Assembly (NCBI GenBank): GCA_013396525.1
Contig: VWYX01000211.1
Span: 1,015,073-1,079,072 of the forward strand
Length of the DNA: 64,000 nt
From: Chaetorhynchus papuensis
Taxonomy: Eukaryota; Chordata; Aves; Passeriformes; Rhipiduridae
Direction: 5' to 3'
The notes under the pieces are model-generated. The model ran no database searches, was not told the DNA's origin, and was given only the letters and a program-made list of their open reading frames with translations. The translations under genes and the position numbers were made by a program. Positions within the stretch are counted from its first letter, which is position 1. Each line of letters begins with the position of its first letter. Of this stretch, positions 14,151-27,312 are shown one piece after another.

Positions 14151-17030
14151 GATTTTTTAGCCTTAGCTCATAAAGTTAATAGAACTGTCTAGATTTAACC
14201 TAAATTGTGGCAATGAATGGTTAAGAAACCTTGCTATTGTTTCCTACAGAGCTCTGCTGAGTGTGATGTTTGTAGGAATGCCTTACAGCTTCACGGCAGG
14301 TTGTAGGTGTGACAGGTCCTTAGTGCTACAGTTCCAGAGAAACAATCTTGGTAGAGACTTGACTGCTGTATTTCTTCAGCTATGAATGGAGTTGATGCAA
14401 GCTGTGGCTGTCACAGAAATTTCTTAATGGGACTAGAAGGATTGTGTGCGTCCCTTCACTTCGCTTCCTGGTCCTCTCTCTCCACAGTTGGGTCGAAGGT
14501 TCTCAGTAGGCTAAGAAGATAGCAGGAGAGGAAGACAGAGAGAGACAGCAGAAATTATTATTTAATGAGTGTAAGCTTCATAGTCTTCTCCAGGTATTAA
14601 CAGGTGAGTAACACACAAGGTACACCTGAGGTTTATAAGTAATAAAATTTGAAAGAAAAACATAAACCGGAAAATTCTGAGTTATCGCAGGAAAAAAAAA
14701 TGAAGACTGAAGAAATTATTTTCAGTCATTTTGTGCATGGGTATTTTGAATTATATCTTTCAGTCCTGTGATTTCAAATTTTATTAGGTCCTCAGAAGAA
14801 GCTAATAATTTTCAATATAAGCTGTACTATTTTTTTACTCCTAAGACAGCATTTCCTGCTCACAAGTGACTCTCATCCAAAAGTGTTTCCTAATTCAGTA
14901 TTTTTGGGTTTGCATATTTGCTGCATATCATTGACTTTCAGCTCAAAGCTGCTTGAATTAGCACTTGATATTATGAAGTTTTTAAACTATTTTCCATGCA
15001 GAGAAACCAAGACAAAGTCCTTCTGTGTTCTGACTTGTTTTGCAATGCAGTTCATTGTACTAACCTAAAACGACTTGGTATCATGTTGAATGACTAGCTA
15101 TAGGTGCAGACAAACATTTTTTGTTCAAAGTAGCTTGTGTTCCCCTCCAAGAGTTTCACTTTTCTCTTGGGTTTTCCCGTGGCGAAGGGGAGCACAATTC
15201 AAAATAAATTGTGTGATTCCTCCTTTTGCATGGAAAGCTGCAAAACCTTGTGACAGAAATAGATTAAAAAGTCAAAGTAACCATTCTGTTTCAAATGCAG
15301 AACATTTTTCTTTACATTGTGTTCCCACTTTTCTTGTTGCTGTCAGTAATCCTGCAGTTTAAACTGAGGTCAGAGTTTTGCTTTACCATTCATAAAACAC
15401 GAGAGGTTCCAGCTGTCTTTCACATCAGCAAATTGGCTATGCAGGGCCATTAGAAATCAACAGGAAGAAAAAGTAAAACTAGCTTAGTCATTAAGCTGAG
15501 TGAATAAATGATGATTCTATGTTTGTCACACTCATTCAAAGGAACAATGTCAAATGTCAATAGACACATTTTAGAAATTGAGTCACTACTTTACAACTTG
15601 TTTAACTTTTAAAGCAAATTGTATACCATTTTAAGGACTTCAACTGGTTCAAGGGCTTGTCTGAGTTAAAGCAGCTTAATTGAGTCTCACCATGTTAAAC
15701 TAAGCTGATACGCAGTGCGGGACCTAATTAAGAATGTCCTACATAAGCAGTATCAGATCTTCTCCTTGTATAGTGTCTATCACATCTCGTTTCTTTGGGA
15801 AAGAAGTAAAATGTTACTATTAGTTGTCACTTAATCAACTTTATAGATCTAGCTCAGCTCATGGATATTTAGAAGAATTTTCTTTTAGCTTATGAATCAC
15901 CCAATTCCTGTTAACATTGTTAAAGATTCTTTATTTGCATGTTGTTCCCTCATGGTGCTGCTGAAAGGTTTTTCTGAGGTTACACAGGTGTATAGGGCAC
16001 TGTTCAACATCAACAGGCTGTGCATTTTTTGGTAAAGGTCAGGTTAATCATAAGGAGAGGCAGAGTAAATTTATTTTTCTTCTATTTAATGTTGATAGAA
16101 CTTGAGGAGTAAATAATGTGACCTATATATCAAACTGTTTCTGTAATTTATAGTAAGTGTTATTAAAAGAGACTCAAATTTGGAATTCCCAGAAGCTGAA
16201 AATTGGCAGATAAACTACTTTAAAAACTCAAGAACTCATTTAATTTAAATCAAAACAGATTCCTTAAAGTCCTAAACTGAAACAATGTTAGCTAAAGGGC
16301 TTTCATAAAAGGATTGATTCCTTGAATTAACTAGCTTGAGCTTACACATTAAGCTCCTAATACTTCCTGAACTGCTAGTGTGGGCTTAAATACCTGAATT
16401 CATCGGTAATACTTTAGCTAAATACCAGCTCCATGCTGAAGTGCCTTAAAGACACTTCAAAAAGAGAAGTATTTTCTCTTTAATTTTTGTCATAATTAGG
16501 TCAGCCTAATTAGAAGAACATTAAATTCTCTGCGAAATTAGAAATTTGTGATTTTCATAGGCTGTCAAATTGAAAGTTGTATCTTTTGAAATTTTGGATT
16601 AAAAGCTTTGAAAGCATAAAATGCAGAAATGTGGTAAGTAAGAACATGAAGAAGAGACTGCTAGATAAGACTGAGAAGACATGTAAGATGAGAAAGTCAG
16701 ATACTCAAGGCTATATTTGTAAGATATCTTTCAGTGGGTTTCTAGAGTTATGGAGATTGGAAAGAGAAAGATCTTTTAAGCAAAAGTTTGGTACTGCAAA
16801 CATCTAATAAGATGAAGAATCCTGCAAAGTTACTATGGATAAGGAAAAGAGAAGGAGAAATCATGTCAGAAGTAGAACAAGTATTTCAAAGAAACAATTT
16901 AGAAAAAAAATGGAACTTGTAAATCTAAACTTTATTAAATTGTAGAGAAAATGATCAGTCAAAACAAACAAAAAACAAACAAACCTAAAACTTGTCTGAA
17001 ACTGAGTAGAATGAAGTGTTGCTTTTTATT
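14151..17030. other. AT-rich non-coding DNA
   Basis: No recognised repeat or gene. The segment 15640-15740 and the stretch around 16300-16500, which carries repeated ttaa/cttaa motifs, look faintly repeat-like but could not be assigned. Confidence 0.5.
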
Positions 17031-17241
17031 AGGAAAAGGTTTTTCACCCAGAGGGTGGCTGGGCACTGAAATGGGCTCCCCAGGAAAGTGGTCACAGCAC
17101 CAAGTCTGACAGAGCTCAAAAAACATTTGGACGCTCACAGGCACGTTGTGTGACTCTTGGGGTTGTCTTGTGCAAAAACAGAAGCTGGAGTTGATGATTC
17201 TTGTGGGTCCCTTCCAACTCAGGACATTCTGTGATGCTGTG
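17031..17241 (+). mobile_element. CR1 LINE, truncated 3' tail
   Basis: This is the sense-strand version of the same CR1 3' region found at 13954 and 23159. It starts in the last part of the pol frame (around ggtttttcacccagagggtg) and runs through gggtcccttccaactcagga. It ends in attctgtgatgctgtg, a decayed form of the CR1 terminal octamers. About 210 bases survive. Confidence 0.88.
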
Positions 17242-20200
17242 TCATGCAGTGACTTTAGGAGTTCCCATTATATTTGCTGCAATGCCAAAAGCTGTGAATT
17301 CTGAACATCTAGTATGAATTCTGAAGCATTTATGAAAAGTAAATCTTCATCAGTTCATAATTATTAACTTAATTCAATGAGATCTTGTTGTAATATTCTT
17401 ACTTAAACCATTACATAAATTCACCAAAATACTCAAACCAGTGAGCTCAGTACTGTCAATACATTTCTTTTAAAGTTTTGTGTTCACTAAGATGTTCAAC
17501 AAATAATTATCAAGCTTGTTTATGCCAATCAGCTTGAAGAAGAAAGGCTCCATGAATCATCAGTAGAAGCCTGAAACTTACTTGTATACACATGCAGCAT
17601 TCTTTTTGCATTCTGTTGCTTCTCTTCTGAAGTTGTGTGTTTCATCTGCTTGAATGTGTGTTTGTGTATATATTTATGGAAGGCGTTGTTTGGTAGTGGA
17701 ATTACGAAACACTGCTTCTCTGTTGTACAATGTAAGTAGTGATCTTACAAACTGGAGTAAGATTGGTGGGCCAGGGAGAGATCCATTTGGGGAGAGAGGG
17801 AGGGGACAATGTGCAGGGCTCTTCTTGTTCTCTGTGTCAATAATTATTGCAAGAAAGGATATCAATTGATGAACTCCCAGTCATGATTATCAGACTTGGC
17901 TGCACCTTAAGTTATGCAAACAAGTGAAATCATAGGATCACCATTTAATTCTGACTCTCACAAAAGAACTGAAATAGCGGAAACTTGGCAAAATCAATAC
18001 ATAGAGGCAAGGTAGCTTATTTATATGAAGTCACTCTACTATACCATCTGTGTTTTCTCACACTTATGAAAACTATTGCTGTAGTCAAGCTTGGTGACAA
18101 AAAGTAGTTTTCATGGAAAAATGACTGTAAAGCTATTATCTCTGACTTCTTTGAAGTAATTCCATAGGAACTTTGGCTTTACTATAAGCCCATCTTCTCA
18201 TGTTTAATATTAATTCCATTCTTATAGGTGAGGAATGATCTGAGGTGAAAGAAATTTGGTGAAACTAAGATCTTAGATGTAAGTAGCTTCCAAGGACCAT
18301 AATTAAACCATGAAAAAAAACAATAAAAAGGTATTGTAACTTAAGTGCAGATGTAAATTAGTCAGTTTCAACTTATCGAAAAGTTCATCTTAAGGTTCCT
18401 ATAACTACCATTTAAATCAGATGTCACTTAAAAATATGATTAGAGAAAACAAGCAAAATACTATCTCACCTCAATCTGTGAGACAAAATATTTCAGTGTT
18501 ATTGTTTGACAACTTAAACATATTTGATTTATAAAAACTAACTTGATTATAATTTTACCATTCATGATTACCATCATAATTTGATATGAAATTATTACGT
18601 GTGTGAAAATTAAATTGGATTTTGTGTATTTATCATGTTAATTTCAATTTATTCTGCAGACACTAATCACTAGAAGGAGTAATAGCAAAATAAAAAGTTT
18701 AAGTTTAGGGACTCTAACCTGGTGCAATACATTTTTTCCGTCACTGTTTAGAATTCCAAAGTAACAAAAGTTCCTTTTTTTGTATTTGTTAGCAAATGAA
18801 AGCTTCGCTTTGAAAATCCAGATAAATTTTACTTTACCTTGTATGGTGAATACATTTTGATGTCTTTTGATGTATTCTGAGATATTACAGTTAGACATCG
18901 CTAAGGATAGTAAACTAATATTTTTAACATTATTCCTTAAATCTGATCTCTAAGTTAAATCTTGCCCAATTAAATAATATTCTTGTTTGTTTTAATAAAG
19001 CGTTCTTGATTATTTTGACAGGAAAATAAGATCTGGGTTACTTCAGGCTGGATCTTATCTAACACATTTTCAGAAGTATAGTATCTGTTAAGGGGTCAGA
19101 TTAAATCCAGTGGATCAGTTTCTATGCAGAAAACTTCTCATTCCCAGTTTAATGGTCAGAGAAATAATATAATCTTACACATTATAAGTATGTATTTGAT
19201 TTTGCAAATAGGCATTTAGAGATAGATTTATCAAGTCTCTCAGCAGCTAAATGTTTCTATTTTGGCATATAAATTAGCAGTCTCATTTTCTGGAATGCTG
19301 GCAGCTGCCAATTTTCAATAGAAATCATTGCATAATTTAAAATAAAATTGAATATTTCCTTTATTGTTTATATCCCCAGACTGAAAGCATGACCAGTCAT
19401 TAACTACCTGGTTCTAAAACCCACTCAATCTGAAATCAATTAGGAAATTTACACTGGATTCAGTTTGATGGGAACCTGTTTTTACAATTTCTAGATTACT
19501 TTGTACAGGATGTACATTTATCTTTCAATTTACACATCTGCTTTACATCCTTAGTATGATTTTTGGATTTGGCTTTCACAGTCTAACTGGTCTGAGTAGT
19601 TAAAATGTATTATAGGTCCTACTCCTGTGTTAATGGGGGGATGAATAGCACCTCATTGAGAATTCAGAACATAAATGAGAGGATAGTTAATAAGTTTTTG
19701 TAAGTCATCAAGCTATTTTTTATCCATATCAATGAATTGACATAAGAGTAAATTAAAAAACATACATCTGTTCACCTCTTTACAAATAAGTATAACACTT
19801 CATGTAAGAATGTTAATCGACTATCTGCCTGAACAGAAATGTGCCATGACCATCTCCTTTTCATAACTCTTCATTATGACTGGCAGTTCCCTGAGCTCAC
19901 TCCTACTCTTTGTGGGTCAATCCATTTGGGCAGTTAAAGGTGTGAGTGCCAGGAATCCTGCCATCTGGGCTAATTTATTTAAACTAGATAATAAAAGCCA
20001 CAGGAAAAAAAAAAATAGTGGCTTGGCCTATACCCTGAACAATGGAAATCTTCAGAAAGTTCCCAGGGACATTTGAGCAGCCAGAATTCAGATTCAAACT
20101 GCAGAAGCTTTTTTTGCCAAACATGCATGTGCAGTAATCATATGCATGTGAAGATGTGCTGTAGGAAGCTCCTTTTCTCGTTTAGCTCACACCCCATTTG

Positions 20201-23158
20201 CACTTTCTTGTCAAAAATACCAGTAGTCCTCCCCTTGCATGTAAGGGTAAATATTTCATTTCATCCCATATTTTATTTATTTCTTTTGCTCATTCTGAAG
20301 AGAACTGTGTTATTACAAAGGTTTATTTTTCATGGTTTTTTCCAAGAACATAATTGAGTAATCTTTGAGAGTAGTGTTGATCTTGGGTTTTGTGTACCTG
20401 GCTAGAGCTAAAAAGATGAGGATTTTCTCATAGACAACTGAAGGGATAAAGGACAGCTTTGTTCCTAAAATTTTATAAACAGAATCTCTCAGATCTTTGA
20501 ACTGAATTCTGTAGGAGATACACCAGTTTTGGCATGATACTTAATAATGGATATTGGTCACTTTATGGCTTATTTAAATAGTCCTGTTCATGTTTGTCCT
20601 AAAAAACCTGTTTCTCTCAAAAAATGGGACTCAGAAATTTGTATTTCAAAGCTGGTTATTGAATTAAAGAAATGGTTTTTGTTTCAGTTTTAGATTTATG
20701 AAATAATAGTCCATGAGCTGTTTCTGACATTAATTAACAAAACTGTTCTGCATTTTTTCAATATCCAAAATTATTAAAACTATGAAAACAGGTGAAACTG
20801 TGAGTTATATTAAGCTTCATGGCAAGCCTCCTGCCAAGACAGAGCTTTACTCCAGATTTCTCAGAAGAACAGGTACAAAGATTTATTCAGCCCTTTGTTT
20901 ATGTGGACCATTTGTGTTAGTACAGCTTTTGTAATAGAGGTCCTGAGTGTGTAAGAGCCCTGAGGTGCTAAGAATATGCAGTTCTTTCTTTCTACATATG
21001 AGGAGTGTTTTCTTTGATAAAGCTTTCATCAAGAAAGAAAAAGGAAAAAAAAAACCCTGCAATCAAACAAATAATAATAATAAAAAAAAATAAAACCAAA
21101 ACCCATAATGCAAGAAGGTTTTAAATTTCAGTAATAACTGCCTTTTTTTACAACTGGTGGAGGATAATTTTTTCAATTATTCATTTTAGTTCATTGACAT
21201 CTATGTAATAAATAATAATATGTTAATATTTTCTGGTTGTGGTAAATCAACTAATTCAAAATAAAACAGAAACTTTTGTTTCTGTTCATGTGCAACACCT
21301 AAAAAAAAGTGTTTACTGTTGTTTTACCCAATTAAAAAATATGAAGCTCTGGAAAATTACAGTCAGTGCATGGTGATTACTTGTAACATATAAACATTGC
21401 TAAACTTTTTTTTAAAGGTTTGCTTATAACTTCACCAAAATATTTTTAATTAATTGAACAGTAGCAATTTAATTAATTATATTTTAACACTTGTGGCATG
21501 AAATGTGTGAACTGTGTCTGCATTTGGGTTTCAGATCTTGACAGAAGCTGAAGTAAATACAATGATTTATTGTAAGTAAAAACATGATTTGTCTTGGTGT
21601 ATTTATTCTCATTAGATATTTATCAAAAACCTCAGGTATCCACAGATCAATCTGTGTTCTCTGGGAGTAATTTAGAAGACATAATTGTAAACAATTAGTT
21701 TCAAGCTAGGAAGTATCAACCAAAATATTTTAATTCACAGGGCCTAATATTACACTACAGGGTGTGTACTTGGGTTTTTAATTATTTTTTTAATTGAAAT
21801 ATTTTTTTTCCTTATTATTAACCACTTATTCGCACGAGGGGTGGAAGAGCTCTACATATATACAATATGTTATGGCTATTGTTAGGGAAAGTAAAATGGT
21901 TCCCTGAATGAAACATTCATTCCCTGACCCTAGAAGTCACAAATCCTACAAAGCAGAGGTCTGTTAAGTGATAACTGTAAGTGTCATTGCCCTAGATTCT
22001 GATGCAAAGTAAATATTTTGGGGAGTTGTTTAATAATAATAATGCATATTTTTAAATCAGTAACCTAAGAAATGTGATAGTGACTGACTACTTCTTTACA
22101 TCATTTTGCAGCTGTCAGAAGGGCAGAGTTTTTAACTGGTGGTGTCAGTAGTTATTCAGTGAAGCCCCAGCTTTAACAGGACTCGGTGGTGGAACACATT
22201 AAGTGAAGCATTATCGGTTACATGGATTTCTTGAACATCTTATTCCAATATTTGGTGAATGACATACTAAAGAAAGTGTCTGTATTGGATTAATGAGGCA
22301 GCTGGGACAGGGCAAATTTAACCTCGCAATTTTGAAAGGAGTCTACACGACTTTTGAATATAATATAATAAAAAATACTGCATGATGGATGATAAATCCA
22401 GGTTTTTGAAATGTTGTTTTTACCTCCTACCAGAGCTATGTTTAGGAGCAAGTTTCTGAATACTGGCTTTTGGATGAAAAAGGATATGGATACTGGAATA
22501 TAATTTCTGTTCTGTTCTAGAGTCTTTATACATTTAGATGCTGTTTTGTTTCAAGGTCTCTTATTCTGGAAAACTGATAATATCTGTGACATACTAAGAA
22601 ATCAGTGCCAGCTACAACTTCATACTTAAAGACTTTTATATTATAAAAAAATGAAAAAGCCTCTTAAGATGGTAGTTTTTGTGAACTTAGACCTGATTTT
22701 ATGATCAACTGACTGATAATAGTCATAATAGTAATAATACATATTCCACAAGATAAACAGGCCTAATTATTTAGAAGGACACTGAAAATTATAAATATTG
22801 TTTGTACTTAAAGATTATATAAATCTTGAATTGTTTCAGCAATTTCTGTTAAGATTTTAAAATATTTTTTTATTGCGTTATTCTACAATGAACTTCAGGT
22901 TTATTTCAAAACACATTGTGCTTAACCTACATTTATATCTGCCTTCTAGACAGATGTCATCTCAGTATACTTTGGCAGTGACAAAAAGCAAATGAAAAGA
23001 ATTTAGAATGTAACATTAAATTTATATTCCTAGGTCTTAACATTTCCTCAATTATGATGGCAGGGAGAGGAAGAAATATTTGTTCTCTGTTTTGGAAGAC
23101 TGTATTACTGCAGATTCCTTTAAATGATACTGAATTAAGTAGGCAAAGCCTCTGTATC
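17242..23158. other. AT-rich non-coding DNA
   Basis: AT-rich sequence with A/T homopolymer patches, for example an A-rich stretch near 21040-21100. No recognised repeat family, RNA gene or supported exon. Confidence 0.55.
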
Positions 23159-23360
23159 AGAATCATAGAATATTCTGAATCAGAATGGACCCATCACGGT
23201 CATCAAGTCCAACTCCTGGCCCTATGCAGGACACCCCAAGAATCCACACCATGTGTCTGCCGTATTTCTTGAGCTCTGTCAGGCTTGGTGCTGTGACCAT
23301 GTCCCTGGGAATCCTGTTCCAGTGCCCAACCACCCTCCAGGTGAAAAACCTTTTCAAAGA
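23159..23360 (-). mobile_element. CR1 LINE, truncated 3' tail
   Basis: The plus strand begins agaatcatagaatattctg and continues through caagtccaactcctggccc and tctgtcaggcttggtgctg. This is the reverse complement of a CR1 3' end. In the minus-strand sense the last pol codons resemble HWNRIPRDMV...SLTELKK, matching the C-terminal end of CR1 reverse transcriptase (typically HWNRLPREVVESPSLE). It is 5'-truncated to about 200 bases. It is less diverged from what I know of CR1 than the copy at 13954. Confidence 0.9.
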
Positions 23361-23778
23361 CAGCAGGTAAAAGTAGAATGGTAATGTTATTGGATATTCA
23401 GTGCTAGAAAACCTATTGCAAATTCAACAGATTTAAACATTTCATCAGCATCTTCAACTTATTCAAGACCAGCAGGATAAAGTGTGTCTATTCTATCATT
23501 AGGAGTGCATTAGTGACTGTTTTCATGACCCCTGAAAGGTTTTGCTTTGGGTAGCTCTATAAAATGCACTGATTTGGTCAATATCGAAATAATTGATGCT
23601 TGGCTTACAAAGGCTTCATTTCAGAGAATGATTAATTGTGTGAGTTTTGTTATCTGTATTTGGCATATAAAATATTGCCTCATGAAAGCAACTCATCAAC
23701 AACCACCCAGTACTATTAAGCAGAATGTAGAACTGAGATTAAAGAGCAGTTCTTACAAAAATACTGTTTTGATTCTGG

Positions 23779-23845
23779 ATTTGGGGTTTTGGTGGGAATT
23801 TTTTTTTGTGTTTTTGTTTGGTTTTGTTTTGGAGGTTTTTTTTAT
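23779..23845. repeat. T/G-rich low-complexity tract
   Basis: Runs of T interrupted by G (ggttttgttttggaggtttt style) directly precede an A/G-rich tract, giving a strand-asymmetric low-complexity block. Confidence 0.7.
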
Positions 23846-25255
23846 GAATGGTCTTGTTTTAGCAAGAAAGACATGGTAGAGAAGAAAAGAAAAAAAAAAG
23901 AGATAAAGGGGGAAAAAATGAAAAGTGAGAAATATGAAAAGTTGAGAAAATTGTGAAAGACATTGCTTGGATAGTCAAGCTGTTATAAAATATTCATAAA
24001 AGAAGAACTTGTCTGTTTCATTTGCCATGCCTTATGTTTCATAGTGATTTCCATTCCTGTGTGATCAAATTGTTTTCTTTAGATGACACAGAGCATCTGA
24101 TTGAAGCAAAGAAAAAGAAAAAAAATAGATTTTAGGCTGTAACAGAAGCGAACCAGGATTATCCTCTTCGCTCAGATAACTGCCAGCTGACACTGCCTGT
24201 AATTGCATAGAGGTCTGAATCTTGGAGCATTAGCTAGAATATCACAAGGAGCAAGATCTGGTGCAGGAAGGAGAAGAATATAACACAGCCAATTTAATAA
24301 CTTTGTTCTGTTCCTGTCCTAAAGAAATACATGTAACTTTTTTCCTTCCCCATAAGAATAATTTCAAAAATATACTGCAACCTTGCAATATAGCTAATCT
24401 TTTTCTTTTAGGTAGTTAGTGATTCTTGTTTAATAATAATATTACTATATAAAATAGTATATAACATTGCTTCTAAGAATGCATTTCATAATTATATTTC
24501 TAATATTAGACTGGTTTAATTACCAATTTTCATATACTCTTTACTATCGTATTTCAATTAAGGGAATTTTATGTGTCCACACAAAAAAATATATAAATAT
24601 ACACACACATTTAATTAAAAAAGCCCTCTACTTTTAGTCAATGAAATGTGCTTAGGAAATGAATAATATATATGCAGATTATTTGCAACTATTGCTAAGG
24701 TTGCAGTTTTAATTGTAATTCTTTATCAGACAGATTTATTGTAAGTTCAATTTGCATTTAAAATATTTTAATCTGCTGACATGGACTCTAGTTAGATTCT
24801 ATTATAGATTATATTTCCATAAAGTTTCTGCTATTAAATATAATAGTTTAGGGTTTGGATTATGTTTTTTTTCCTTGGCTTTGAAACACTTAACTCCTGC
24901 TGTATTTTATGTTTTACATGTCTAAAATATGGATTGATTCTCATGTTTCAAACATTATTTGAAAACACTTCTGTCAGTTTCTAAAGATTTTTTAGCATGT
25001 AAAAAATATTTACCTAAAAATGTTGTGTGTCAAAAAGAATACTTTCTACATTATAAGCATGCTACTTTCAATAGGTAAAAAGATTTATTACTAAATTGAA
25101 GACTTGGCTATCACTAAGTAAGATATGGGATGAATGTACATATGTGTGCAGGTAGGAGTTGTGCCTGTAGGGTTCTTCTGCTCAGTTTTCTTAAACAATC
25201 GCTGGGGTAATAAAGTTTTCCAGTCTTCTTTACATTCTTCCTCTTTCTTTGCTGG

Positions 25256-25273
25256 TTTTTTTTTTTTTTTTTT
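25256..25273. repeat. Poly-T run
   Basis: Eighteen consecutive T following a CT-rich tract. Simple repeat. Confidence 0.85.
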
Positions 25274-26922
25274 GTTAATCAGTGCATGTACCTTTTAAAG
25301 GAAAATTGAAAGTCAAGGCAGTTTTATTTTCTGTTTTACTGGTGATGTTGAAATGAACAACTTGTTTGAAATCTTCTGTTTCTCAGTCAAGTGATTTTTT
25401 TCCTACATGTCAGTAGCACGGTCTGTATATCATCTTTCTGGTATCCTGTGGAGGAAGGTCCTGAACCCTGAAAAATAATAAAGTTGTGAATAATGAGTTT
25501 CTGGTAGGCAGACAGATTTCATGTAGGCAGCAATGTCTAGAAGTGAACAACTATGCTATAGTTTTGTGAATTTTTTTCATTTCATGGACTTCTAATACTC
25601 TTTTGGAAATTATGATCATAGGACATCTCTAGCTTTGTTACTAAAAGAAGCATTTTAGTTTTTATTGTCAGTGGTTCTAATAGCACATTTGAGAAGAAGG
25701 CTCAGAAATTAGAGAGCTGAAAGTACAAGCATAAGCAATTACCCTATTATTCGAATTTTATTAAAAAATAAAAAAGAGACTAAAATTTTTTTATACACTG
25801 ATGTTAACCTTCAAAGATAGCTTTTTTCTCTTTTAAAAGGTTAAAAATGTTCTTAATTAAACATTAACGCATTTGCTACCCTTCTTTCCTTAGAATATAT
25901 TATAAGCTTACATTCTGTAATTTCTGTGACTGCAGCTGTATCAAAGGTGTAGTTTTAGCTTTAAAATTAAAACTAAAGCAATGTAGTCTTGTACTTTCAT
26001 TTGTTTGAAATTGCTCCTAGAGACGAGATACAATATGGACTTTCATTTTGCATTTAGTCTTTTCTCCGCCACAGAATTTATAAAAGTATGTAAGGAAAGC
26101 TTACTTTTTCTTACTGCAAAAAAATGCATTTATCAGGACAAATGATGAATCTCATCTACTTCATAATATAGCATTGCAAATATTGAAAATTTCTGTTAAG
26201 AGAATCCATGAAAACAAAGATTTTTTTTGGAGGGATGAAGTACGCCTTTTTTCCCCATTTATCGTGACTGCCATTATGTTCTGAATTTAATACACTTATT
26301 CATAGTAAAAACATGGTAGGGTAGTGTGGTCGTATCAAAGCACCAGTCTTAGTCACTTCTTTTTTTGAATTTTTTTTTTAGTAAACTGGACATTCTGAGT
26401 TTTCAGTTGCATATGGTCGATTGTATCCTTTAACCTGCAGGTTTTATTCCTTTTCCTAGCTCAAAGAATCTCATTCAAGGTGGCCTTCTAGTATTCAGAA
26501 CACAAGATTTTCCCGGCTATCCGTTGAAAATGTTACCTTCTCTGATTTGATAAGCAGAGGTATATATATGTCAGAGCCTACAGCACCCAATCTGCCCATT
26601 TGTACAGGCCTGTGAAATTCATGTTTACACTTTGGATTTTCTTTCAAGTTTCATATATGTTGTCACCTATGCAGAACATGGCAAGGACAGAAATTAATAC
26701 ATAAACTAAGAGCATGTCACGAGATACCTCGAGTTACTTAATGGGGACAGTGCAGTCATACCTAGGAATGATCTTGGACTGTTATGAGCAGTATAGACCC
26801 AGTGGTGATGATGTCGTGTGCTGGAGTTAAAGCAGAATGCATGATCACATGTGAAATATTGAGTATCTGGATTTACTCTACAAAGGAGTAATCAGAATAT
26901 CAGGAGAAAGAAAAGATCACCC

Positions 26923-27312
26923 TCACAGAAAAGCCACTAAGGTCACCAAGTCTTTTGGCACATCTCGTCGCCATCCACGTTTGTGCAGCACTCCTAAGTC
27001 TGATTCCAGCCTTATCCACTTGATCTTGGTCAGGGAAACCCAAACCCAACCCCAGCACCTCCCCACATGAAATACTGAGTTTTGCTCAGGAAGCCAATTC
27101 CTTGCCTGTCTCTGTTGCCAGCATTGCAGAGGCTGAGGCTCCCAGGCACACACAGCTGCGGTGCCATCCGGCCTCACAGCAGCTCGGGTGCCTGGGTTGT
27201 TGAACAGGAGCTCCCTGAGGGACCGTGTGACACCAAAGCTGGCTGGTCCATCCGGCTGCACGGTTGTAACACTCACCAAGTTCTCTGGGCTACTTCTTTC
27301 AGGGATAAGCAA
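26923..27312 (-). other. GC/CpG-richer island with a 129-codon open frame
   Basis: A sharply bounded GC-rich segment of about 400 bases with roughly ten CpGs, in a background almost free of them. A 129-residue frame is open on the minus strand. It begins MLIPERSSPENLVSVTTV and contains two similar pieces, VQPDGPAS and VRPDGTAA, which suggests a short internal duplication. I recognise no domain. It could be a fragment of an endogenous retrovirus or other GC-rich repeat, a processed pseudogene, or a regulatory island. High GC lowers stop-codon frequency, so the open frame alone is weak evidence of coding. Confidence 0.3.
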
